From a virus: 20,016 nt of DNA. The stretch lies in IMG/VR virus record IMGVR_UViG_3300030382_002416, positions 1 to 20,016 of that record. One strand, given 5' to 3'. The translations under genes and the position numbers were made by a program. Numbering within the stretch: the stretch's first letter is position 1; each line of letters opens with the position of its first letter. The notes under the pieces are model-generated. The model worked only from the letters and a program-made list of their open reading frames with translations, was not told where the DNA came from and did no database searches. Of the stretch, positions 1-8,100 are shown one piece after another.

Positions 1-189
1 TGCTTTAATCTCAGCTACAGTGTTATCCTCTGATGGGTAGTAATCGTACTTATTAACCATTCTTGTACCTGTCTTTTCTACATCTTTATACGTATAGTTA
101 TTCCAACCCAATTTAGGTTGTAATACACTAGGTACGTTAGATTCGTAAGTTGCTTTCTTTAAACATATATATAATTCGTAATGTGCCAT
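1..189 (-). CDS. Partial small phage protein, 3' end outside the window
   Basis: The frame opens with ATG at 189-187 and stays open for 63 codons to the window edge, so the C-terminus is missing. It begins MAHYELYICLKKATYESNV and is rich in Tyr, Lys and Asn. I do not recognise the family. It starts 11 nt after the TAA of the adhesin gene upstream, on the same strand, so it probably belongs to the same late operon. The leader before the ATG is AAAAATAAAAAT, A-rich with no Shine-Dalgarno sequence, like the other intergenic starts here. Its place after the fibre genes suggests a tail- or fibre-associated accessory protein, but nothing in the visible residues proves this. Confidence 0.6.
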   Translation of the reverse strand, partial: MAHYELYICLKKATYESNVPSVLQPKLGWNNYTYKDVEKTGTRMVNKYDYYPSEDNTVAEIKA

Positions 190-200
190 ATTTTTATTTT

Positions 201-3200
201 TTAATTTGTGTGACTTCCTTTTGTTGCGTTATAATTTCTTAATACTTCTGTGGAGTCTAAAGCAGAGTTGTATATTAAAGCCCCATCAATAACTCCATTT
301 GCTTGCCTATCAGTTACTCCTGGGCTTTTACCTATAAATAAATTAGAAGTAGTTGCTGCTGCATCATTAGCATTACTTTCTGTATCTGTTTGTACGCCAT
401 TTACATATATTTTTTTATCTGTTCCATCAGCAGTTACAGTTATGTATGTCCAAGTATCTGCTGTAACTTGAGCGCTAGCAGATGTTTGAGAATTGGCGTT
501 ACAAGCATTATAAACTTTCCCATCAGTATGAACATACATACCATATCCATTTGTTCCATTACCACCAGTTTCTAATGCTACTATTCTTTGATAAGCATCT
601 CCAATAAGAGTTAACTTAACCCAAACTCCTATAGTATACGAACCAGTTAATTTTAAAGTGTCACTATTATTTACCTCGACATATCCAGGAATTAAACCTG
701 ATTCTGTTCCATAAGGTAAATTCAAACTACTCGTATCTTTCTGCTTATTCATTAAAAATCCTTGATTATCTCGTGTAGCATCTACACCTGCTGGGAGTAA
801 CATTGTTTCGGTTAAATTAGTAGGAACAGCATCATTGCTATTAGATGATAAATCACTCCAAGTTGCAAGTCCATTATTTCTTACATAGCAAATTAATGCA
901 GTTTGTTGAGAATGAGTACTAGCATCAAAAGCTTTACCATCGTTATACAATTCAAGCACTTCTGCTTGAGTTAATATTTCATCCCACAATGAAACTTCTG
1001 TTATAGTTCCATCAAATGTTCTTTCTCCATTACTTCTATTTCCTATAAATAAATGGTCTCCATTATCAGTAGTAACACTTCCAGCACTTTCAGTATCTTC
1101 AGTAACAGCTACTGATTCTCCATTTACATATATAAGCGGTGCAGTTGCTCCACTATTAGAATTATAAGCCATTACTATATGATACCAATTCCCATATGTA
1201 AGAACTCTATTAGTTGTTTGACCAGTACCATTAGTAGTGACATGTTCTATACCATAAGCAAGTTTACATGTACTTCCTGATTCAGAGTAACAATATAGTA
1301 ACCATTTAGATTTATCAAAAATTCTTCCCATAGTACCTGCTCCATCACTTGCTATATATACCCAAGCACTACAAGTACCCCCATTAGTCCATATATCGTC
1401 AATAGATGCATGGTCACTTATTTTAGCAGAAATATCAGTTCCTGGGTCTACACCTGGAAACCAAGCCATCTCATTATACGATTGCAACGCCGTTTGCGGT
1501 ATATGTAATTGTTGATCTGCGTCTGTCCAGCCTGAGGCTACGCCGACTTCTTTTACGGATATATCTTTAATCCAAACAATATCACCAGTAGTCATGGCAT
1601 TAGAATGAATATACAAGTTTGTTGCGTGGTCTGCAACAACTGTCATAGTTCTAGTTTCAAAACTCGTTGAATTTATAGCTGTCGCTAAAGCATTAGTACC
1701 TCCTCCTGAAGTTAAACATCTCCATATAATCGACCCTTGATTAACTTTTGTAGAAAAAGAAATTATGTAAGTCCTACCTACAACAAGGTCTGCGTTTAAG
1801 TCTTTGGCATCACTCAAAAAGATATAACCACCTGAAGCGTTGTCGACATAAGTTATTTTTACCGCACTGGCATCTTCAGCTTTAGTATTATTATCAAATA
1901 CATCCCAATTAGCATCATCACCTTGAACTCCATCCCATATCTCATCCCCATAAAATACAGTCGTCGCGTGGTTTTTGTCGTTTATTGCTTTTACTGATAC
2001 GCTGCTCATACTAAAAGCACTTGCACCCGGCTGTACTGTTATATTTACATCATCTCCTGAAGCCGCTAAATATGTAGTAATTTCAGAAGTGTTATTGTCA
2101 AAAATAATAGAGTTCGTACCTAATACAACTGCATATATACCATTACCACTTGTTATAGTTGAAGATATTTGAACTTTATATGTTTTTCCTGATTTAACAC
2201 TTACTGTTTGGTAAAAACCACCATTAGCAACTCCTAAAGCATTTGCAGTACCTCCACTTATATTCCAATAAGAAGCATTATAAGACCAATCACTATCAGT
2301 ATCAAAGTCACCGTTAGTAACCAACTCATCCCCCAACCCAGTATTAGCACCATCTAAAATATATGATTGTTGGCCTCTATGACCATCTTGCATTGGGTAC
2401 CATAATTTAAGGTTGGAATTTGTAAGGGAGGTACCGCTTGTATTATTTAAAACAAGTTTTTCTGGGTTTAAGTAGTCGTAGGTTACGTCATCTGCAGACC
2501 AAGGGGTATCCCATACTTGGAGGTTTGACATCATTCCAGTAAAATAACTAGTACCACCTGAACCTTTTCTGTTACCCATATAAAGATTAGAAGTAAAAGA
2601 ATCTAATCCATCAGCAGTAGAAGAGCCACTTCCAACTAATACTCCATTAAGATATAATTTCATTTGCAAGCTATCTATAACTACTACTGCTCTATACCAA
2701 GTATTATTAGAAATTGTAGTGTCGTAAATATTTGCACTCGCATTATCGACATCATTCCTTATACAAATAGTACTACTCCCAATTTTTAAACCAAACGCTT
2801 CAGCGGTGCTTTGATAAAAATTAAACACGTATTGACTTGCAGTCACGTCTGTAGTTCTCAACCAACAAGCAACTGTAATATCATTAGTTATTCCTTGAGC
2901 ACTAGCTATATATCCTGTATCTAAATAATCCGTAACCCCATCAAATTCTAATCCTCGACCAGAATATATTTGTCCGTGGTTGTTATTAGGGAGCAATGCT
3001 AATTCATAAAGAGTAAAATTATCAAGATATCCAGCCGCATTATCATTACCACCATTTTCTTTTATACCAAAATATCTAAACATATTATAATCATAAACAA
3101 AATCATATGTATAAGTAACAAATGTTGTATCAGAGGATGTTATAGTTGCAATAGCTGTTTGTGGAGCTCCAGTATTTAAACCATTACCACTATTAAATTG

Positions 3201-3548
3201 TAATATATAATCATCACCACTACCTGTATGTCTTGTGTCTATAGTAACCCTATATCTTTTTCCAACAGTCAAACTATAAGGAGAACCATCTAAATCAACA
3301 TAAGTTCTATCTCCATTTCCGTCAGCTGTAAATTTTATAGCATAACTTCCATCAGTTTTAATTGTACTTTCTAACGTTATATCAGTATTTGTCCAAGTCT
3401 GAGTTCCGTCCACGGTATTTGATTCATTAACCACGCTTGTTGGATTAGAATCTGTATTTATATCTGTACCTATTGTTTGATAACCTGAAGAGGTATCTAA
3501 CGCCCTAGCTTTTTTCGGTACTTCTATTGTTTGTATTGTCGTCGCCAT
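201..3548 (-). CDS. Multidomain LamG / jelly-roll tail adhesin (probable tail fibre), 1115 aa
   Basis: This is probably a virion surface protein that binds host glycans. I see three LamG (concanavalin A-like lectin fold) modules at about residues 198-362, 695-873 and 955-1108. Each runs from a YxDxGxxDY-like or YVEVNNSDTL-like entry strand, through W-Y and LYLNG or IYVNG strands, to an xIGN or YMGN strand and a W/Y-D-x-x-L-T/S ending. Between and before them are carbohydrate-binding-like jelly-roll modules at about 40-184, 405-522 (opening ELVTNGDF) and 535-668. There is no signal peptide, transmembrane segment or enzymatic motif. Its ATG overlaps the TAA of the preceding adhesin gene as TAATG, which implies translational coupling. 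It ends in TAA, 11 nt before the next start. A role as receptor-binding fibre is inferred from domain content and position after the virion proteins. Tail spike or capsid decoration is the alternative. Confidence 0.8.
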   Translation of the reverse strand: MATTIQTIEVPKKARALDTSSGYQTIGTDINTDSNPTSVVNESNTVDGTQTWTNTDITLESTIKTDGSYAIKFTADGNGDRTYVDLDGSPYSLTVGKRYRVTIDTRHTGSGDDYILQFNSGNGLNTGAPQTAIATITSSDTTFVTYTYDFVYDYNMFRYFGIKENGGNDNAAGYLDNFTLYELALLPNNNHGQIYSGRGLEFDGVTDYLDTGYIASAQGITNDITVACWLRTTDVTASQYVFNFYQSTAEAFGLKIGSSTICIRNDVDNASANIYDTTISNNTWYRAVVVIDSLQMKLYLNGVLVGSGSSTADGLDSFTSNLYMGNRKGSGGTSYFTGMMSNLQVWDTPWSADDVTYDYLNPEKLVLNNTSGTSLTNSNLKLWYPMQDGHRGQQSYILDGANTGLGDELVTNGDFDTDSDWSYNASYWNISGGTANALGVANGGFYQTVSVKSGKTYKVQISSTITSGNGIYAVVLGTNSIIFDNNTSEITTYLAASGDDVNITVQPGASAFSMSSVSVKAINDKNHATTVFYGDEIWDGVQGDDANWDVFDNNTKAEDASAVKITYVDNASGGYIFLSDAKDLNADLVVGRTYIISFSTKVNQGSIIWRCLTSGGGTNALATAINSTSFETRTMTVVADHATNLYIHSNAMTTGDIVWIKDISVKEVGVASGWTDADQQLHIPQTALQSYNEMAWFPGVDPGTDISAKISDHASIDDIWTNGGTCSAWVYIASDGAGTMGRIFDKSKWLLYCYSESGSTCKLAYGIEHVTTNGTGQTTNRVLTYGNWYHIVMAYNSNSGATAPLIYVNGESVAVTEDTESAGSVTTDNGDHLFIGNRSNGERTFDGTITEVSLWDEILTQAEVLELYNDGKAFDASTHSQQTALICYVRNNGLATWSDLSSNSNDAVPTNLTETMLLPAGVDATRDNQGFLMNKQKDTSSLNLPYGTESGLIPGYVEVNNSDTLKLTGSYTIGVWVKLTLIGDAYQRIVALETGGNGTNGYGMYVHTDGKVYNACNANSQTSASAQVTADTWTYITVTADGTDKKIYVNGVQTDTESNANDAAATTSNLFIGKSPGVTDRQANGVIDGALIYNSALDSTEVLRNYNATKGSHTN

Positions 3549-4714
3549 TATGATAAAATTCCCTCGTTACCGTTAAATAATTTGACTGATATGTTACTTA
3601 TTGAGCCATTAAATACAGTGGAATGGTGCATAATGTTAAGGAAGTTAGTTCCAGTATTAATATTAACTATAAATTCATAACTACCATATGCATCAACAGT
3701 AGGAGTGACTTGTGAATTTCCTGGTGTTACCCTCATATTACCACTAACATAATTTGTTACATCAAATTTTACTTTTGCAACATTTTTTGCAAAATACGGA
3801 AAAGCAAGTCCAACATCTAGTGATAGTATAATTCCATAAACACTTCCTGATCCATCTGATGTAGCTACACCACTTGCAATGGTTACACCTGCACCTGTTA
3901 TCCAATACGTACCTGATGTACTTGCTGCTTGTGTACCTGTTAAAGAGAAATCCCCGTCAGTAATTAATTCACTACCTAAAGTATCTCCGCCATCATGATG
4001 ATTATCATAAACTACAATATCTCCATCACCTAAATCTGCTGAATCTATTACACTATCTAAATTCCACCATGATACTAAATTTGTTTTTTCGCTTGATGTT
4101 AAACTTGAATATTTTTTCCACATGATTGATTTGATTTGTGCTTGGGTTAATGCTGCATCCCATAATCCTACATTTGCCACCCTAGCATTAGTGTATCTAC
4201 TTGTGTCTGTTCCTATATATACTAAACCATCTGTAGTGGTTAAAGTCCTTGCACCAGAAGCTATTTCTACTCCATTTCTATATAATTTAGTTGTTGTTCC
4301 ATCATGTGTAGCTGTAAGAAATACCCAACTACCAAAATCTGAAGTTGAAGATGAGCTACTCGATAAATCGGCGCCAACACTACCAACTCTAATTGCCCAA
4401 TTTCCACCACTTGCAACTCCTATCACTATAGCAAACATAGTATCAGTACCTTGTTCATCGAGACACACAATAGGGTCTGCATCTGATGATGAAATGAGAT
4501 TTACCCAACAACTTACAGTCCTTGCAGAGTCTCCACTTATTCCACTATTACTCTTAGAAATTATATAATCATCAGTACCATCAAAATACGCAGCACCATC
4601 ACTTAGTGGTTGGACAGGGTGTAATCGATAATCATGCCTTAACACTAAATTATCAGTTACGATAGTTATGCCTGGGTTCCTAGAGGTTATTAATGAGTTT
4701 CTTAATCCTAGCAT
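3548..4714 (-). CDS. LamG plus jelly-roll domain adhesin, 388 aa
   Basis: This is a second modular binding protein, probably part of the tail fibre complex. A short N-terminal segment (1-38) could be the virion-anchoring part. A LamG module follows at about 40-200, with AAYFDGTDDYI at its start, KLYRNGVEIASG in the middle, LVYIGTD near the end and the closing W-D-x-A-L-T-Q-A-Q motif. Residues about 248-380 form a jelly-roll CBM-like module that opens GSELITDGDF, close to the GDELVTNGDF opening in the downstream adhesin. The region 118-125 is a Ser-rich loop. The gene starts 19 nt after the previous stop, behind an A-rich leader, and shares 1 nt with the next gene (TAATG). No catalytic residues are visible, so binding rather than hydrolysis is expected. 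The fibre role is inferred from context. Confidence 0.78.
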   Translation of the reverse strand: MLGLRNSLITSRNPGITIVTDNLVLRHDYRLHPVQPLSDGAAYFDGTDDYIISKSNSGISGDSARTVSCWVNLISSSDADPIVCLDEQGTDTMFAIVIGVASGGNWAIRVGSVGADLSSSSSSTSDFGSWVFLTATHDGTTTKLYRNGVEIASGARTLTTTDGLVYIGTDTSRYTNARVANVGLWDAALTQAQIKSIMWKKYSSLTSSEKTNLVSWWNLDSVIDSADLGDGDIVVYDNHHDGGDTLGSELITDGDFSLTGTQAASTSGTYWITGAGVTIASGVATSDGSGSVYGIILSLDVGLAFPYFAKNVAKVKFDVTNYVSGNMRVTPGNSQVTPTVDAYGSYEFIVNINTGTNFLNIMHHSTVFNGSISNISVKLFNGNEGILS

Positions 4715-4733
4715 TAATTTCTTTTATTTAGCA

Positions 4734-5090
4734 TTATTCTCCTATATAAGCAATAAGTATTCCTGAATCTATATTTATTTCAGTCCAACGACCAAAAATA
4801 GTTACTCCAGAAGGGAAGTCATCATCAACATCAATTGCGTCTCCACCAGTTCCAGAAATAGCAGTTGCTGTAGCTGCATCATGAGCAGCTGTATCTGTAC
4901 CAACAAATTCAGCACTATAATGATTGGTGTCTGCAACTAAACCTGAACTAGTATCAAGTGTTGTAGTACCCAAGAAAGTAATTGCTATAAACACTTTATT
5001 CGTTGGGGGTGTAATAGCACCACTCACTGATGTAAAAACAGACCCTAATTGACCAAAACTTTTTTTATACAGATCATCTATATTCGCCAT
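4734..5090 (-). CDS. Small virion-associated protein of unknown function, 118 aa
   Basis: I cannot place this protein in a named family. It begins MANIDDLYKKSFGQLGSVF and then becomes Thr/Ala/Gly-rich and beta-like. The strand VFIAITFLGTTTLDTSSGL is followed by an Asp-rich loop (IDVDDDFPSG) and a C-terminal IFGRWTEINIDSGILIAYI strand pair. I have the impression that proteins with a similar ending recur beside fibre genes in marine phages, but I cannot verify that here. It lies between the giant internal protein and the adhesins, so a baseplate, fibre-adaptor or decoration role is plausible. It follows the largest intergenic gap in the window (71 nt), which holds a Bacteroidota-like -7 box and an A-rich leader, so it may head its own transcript. 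It ends in TAA. Confidence 0.72.
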   Translation of the reverse strand: MANIDDLYKKSFGQLGSVFTSVSGAITPPTNKVFIAITFLGTTTLDTSSGLVADTNHYSAEFVGTDTAAHDAATATAISGTGGDAIDVDDDFPSGVTIFGRWTEINIDSGILIAYIGE

Positions 5091-5161
5091 AATTTTAAAT
5101 TTTAAATTTTTACAAAGTTAATAAATTTCATTCTTTAATCTATAATATAATATCTTTATTT
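5091..5161 (-). promoter_or_regulatory. Intergenic leader with candidate Bacteroidota -7 box (TAACTTTG)
   Basis: Read on the minus strand, TAACTTTG lies at 5120-5113 and matches the Bacteroidota -7 element TAnnTTTG. Its last base is 23 nt upstream of the ATG at 5090. I found no TTTG -33 element at the usual spacing, so only half of the promoter is supported. The stretch 5111-5091 is three imperfect copies of a 7-nt AT unit (on the plus strand AATTTTA, AATTTTA, AATTTTT), which gives an A-rich leader up to the start codon. No Shine-Dalgarno sequence is present. No GC stem with a U-run is visible, so I do not call a terminator after the giant gene. Confidence 0.35.
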
Positions 5162-8100
5162 TTATTTATACATAATATTAGCTCTATCTTTTCTTACTCC
5201 AGCAAAAGGAGAAATATCATATTTTAATGTTTTAAGCGCCTTACTAGAGCCTCTTTCTCCATAAGGTCCAGATCTTTCTATCTTTTCTCCTCTAGCCGCT
5301 TCACCTAACATTTGGAATGTGTTTTGTATTGTGCTATAAGAAGATGGTGTAATTCTATATCTAAGGAATCTATTAACATCTACAGTTGAATATACATCAT
5401 TTTGCAATCTTCTTAAATATTTTCTTGTTGCCTTACTAGCCTCATCATCATTATCATCTAAAACAGCTATTAGAGATATAAGCAAGAAAGTTAAACCAAG
5501 TCCTCTAACTGTATTTTCAATTTCTTGTTGCTTGCTTTTAGATAGTGATTTATATTCTTTTACTATACTTTCCATTGTCATTTCACCTTTAAAGAATTTT
5601 CTAAACATATTCATGGCAAATGATGATCCAGCTCTATAACTACCAACATTCACTTCTCCAAATCTATTGATATCTTCAGCAGAATATCTATCTCCTACTA
5701 AAGTAATAAACCATTTTTTAAATTGTAGTATTGCTCTACCATAAGAATACATAGATAATAATGTAGCATCCAAAGCAGTATATCCTTCACCATGAAGTGT
5801 AGCTATTTTATGATTTATATATCTAACTCTCTTATCTGAAATTTCTCCAGTGTTGAATTCCTGGTCTGTTAGCATGCCTAAGAATGCAGAACCTTGAATA
5901 TAATGCTCTGTCTGATCCATAAATATAAAGGATAAGTTTACAAGTTTTCTAAGGGGACCTTTCTTTTCGTTTACATGTACAAACTCATCAAAACTATATT
6001 GGACAACTCTATACTTTTTTAATAAGTCTCTTGATTTATAAAAATCTGTCCAAAATCTTTTCTCACCTGTAACAAATTGTTTGCCTCCACGTTTACGTAA
6101 TTCTTGATATTTACCAGCAAGTGTGTTTCCTAGGGCTATAGGAATACTAAAACCTAAGAATCTTAAAGATGCTATTTGGACAAAGCCATCTATAATTTTA
6201 TCTACTGTCTTTCCAAACATTCCCACTCTTGTTTTACCTTCTATAAATCCTTCTTTCCACCAACCTGTTAAATATTCAACCGCATTCTTATTATCTAAAT
6301 TCTTATTAAAGGCTGTAACTGAATCTATTAAAACAGCTAAATTAGCCATTCCAGTAAATCCTCCATCTTGTACTTCTGCATCTCCGTGCATAAATAGAGA
6401 TCCTCTTACAAACTCTAACAGTGAGGTATTAAGATCATATGAAGCTTTTTCGATACTAACCCCTCTTCTTCTTTCATATTCATTTATAATATCAACATCT
6501 ATCTCTTTTATTCCCTTAACCTTTTTATTAGCCATTCTTTTTAGGGCAGCTCCATTATTTACCAATGCATCATATTCAATATCTGATAATAAAATATCTG
6601 TACCATCTTCATGTTTACCCCTATCTTTTAATGCTTTAGCTTTTCTTCTTAGTTTATCTAGTTCTGTAAGTTCTATAGCTCCACTAATTCTTTTAGTTCT
6701 ACCTTTATAAACAGAATGCTTCCACTCATAAAATGTTTTAAGTGCTCTTTTACCATCTACATCTTTACCATATACTTTAACTCTATCATAACTACTTGAA
6801 TCAGTTGAAAGATTATATAATCCAAATAAACCACTTTTAAACATAGATTCAATTGTTCCCATTTGCATATTAGGAACAAGTGTTTCTGATATTGCAGCTC
6901 CAGATTTACTTTGAACTCTCTGGAATAAAGACACCATTGATTTATATGTGCTATAATATTCTCTTTCTGCCTTACTTAAAGAATCCCAAACTTCTGATAT
7001 TTCATTTTCATCAAGAAGTCTAATATTACCATTTTCTACTGTAGTAATATTTCCATACAAAATTTTATATTTATCATTTACATCAAAAACTTGCTTCACT
7101 TTTTCTATAATTGTTAACTTTCTGTTTTTAGACTTTACTAAAGCATTGTGCTTTCTATTAATTAATTCTTTATAAACTCTAAATCTTCTCATATACTTCA
7201 TATACTCTTTTTCTGCTTCGTTGATAAGGTATTGAATCTCAGGTCTGTCGGATGTCATATTGTTTGAACCAAACCACTTTCTAAAATTAGATATATCATT
7301 TTGCGGTACACCATCTTCACCAGGAACATTATATTTATATCCTTGTTTGGCTCCAGCATCTCTTAGAAATTCTGTTTGAATTTTAAATGCTCTTTGACCT
7401 ATCTCTTTCTCTAACATTTCTGCAACACCTTTAGTGGCAGAGTGATCCATCTTTCTAAACTCTGCAGCTTTTTGTATAAGCTCATCTATTGTAAATTTAG
7501 AAAGAGGCTTTTTAGTTTTTACATAACTTATATATTCTTGTGCTAATTTTAAGTCATTCAAATAAGAATTGTATCTATTTTCAAGATGAGAATGTATATC
7601 AGATTCTTTATCAATAATATCAATATTAATTCCTTTATCAGCATTCCACTGTTTAAATGTTAATTTTTGTACGCCATCTCCTAAATAATCTCTATTATAA
7701 GATCTATTAGGTCCAATAACTTTTTTGCCTTTTCTAATTATTCTATTATTTCTAGAGGAATCACTAATTTCTCTATCTAAAGAATATCTGTCTACAGGAT
7801 TATTTACTTGAAATATTGCTATATTTAATTCTGGTGAAATACCAGGATCGCCTTTCACCTTTCTTTCTTGGTCTTCTTTTACAATTGTCTCTATTTCTTT
7901 ATTTATAACATTCATATAGCTTTCACTAAAGAAAGGAGCAAATGAAGTTCCTGTCAATCCAAATCCATTGAATTCAAATTCCAATTCAAAAATAAGATTC
8001 TTGCCTTCATCATTTAATTGATCAAAAGATTTTCTAATATCCTCTAATGTTTTGTAATTAGTAAATGCATTTATTTCAGCATTATTAATAACTATTAGTT

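Noticed and set aside
4122-4568. 148-codon open frame on the plus strand opposite the 388-aa adhesin gene
   Set aside because: It is antisense to a clear LamG domain. Its composition is explained by the codon use of the sense strand, and it has no recognisable protein features or leader.
5091-5161. Rho-independent terminator after the giant gene
   Set aside because: The gap is almost pure A+T, with only weak AT self-complementarity and no GC stem before a U-run.
6123-6710. 195-codon open frame on the plus strand opposite the giant gene
   Set aside because: It is antisense to continuous coding sequence and rich in Ser/Leu/Pro as expected from the complement of Lys/Glu/Arg-rich coding DNA. 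No start signal, no neighbours on that strand.
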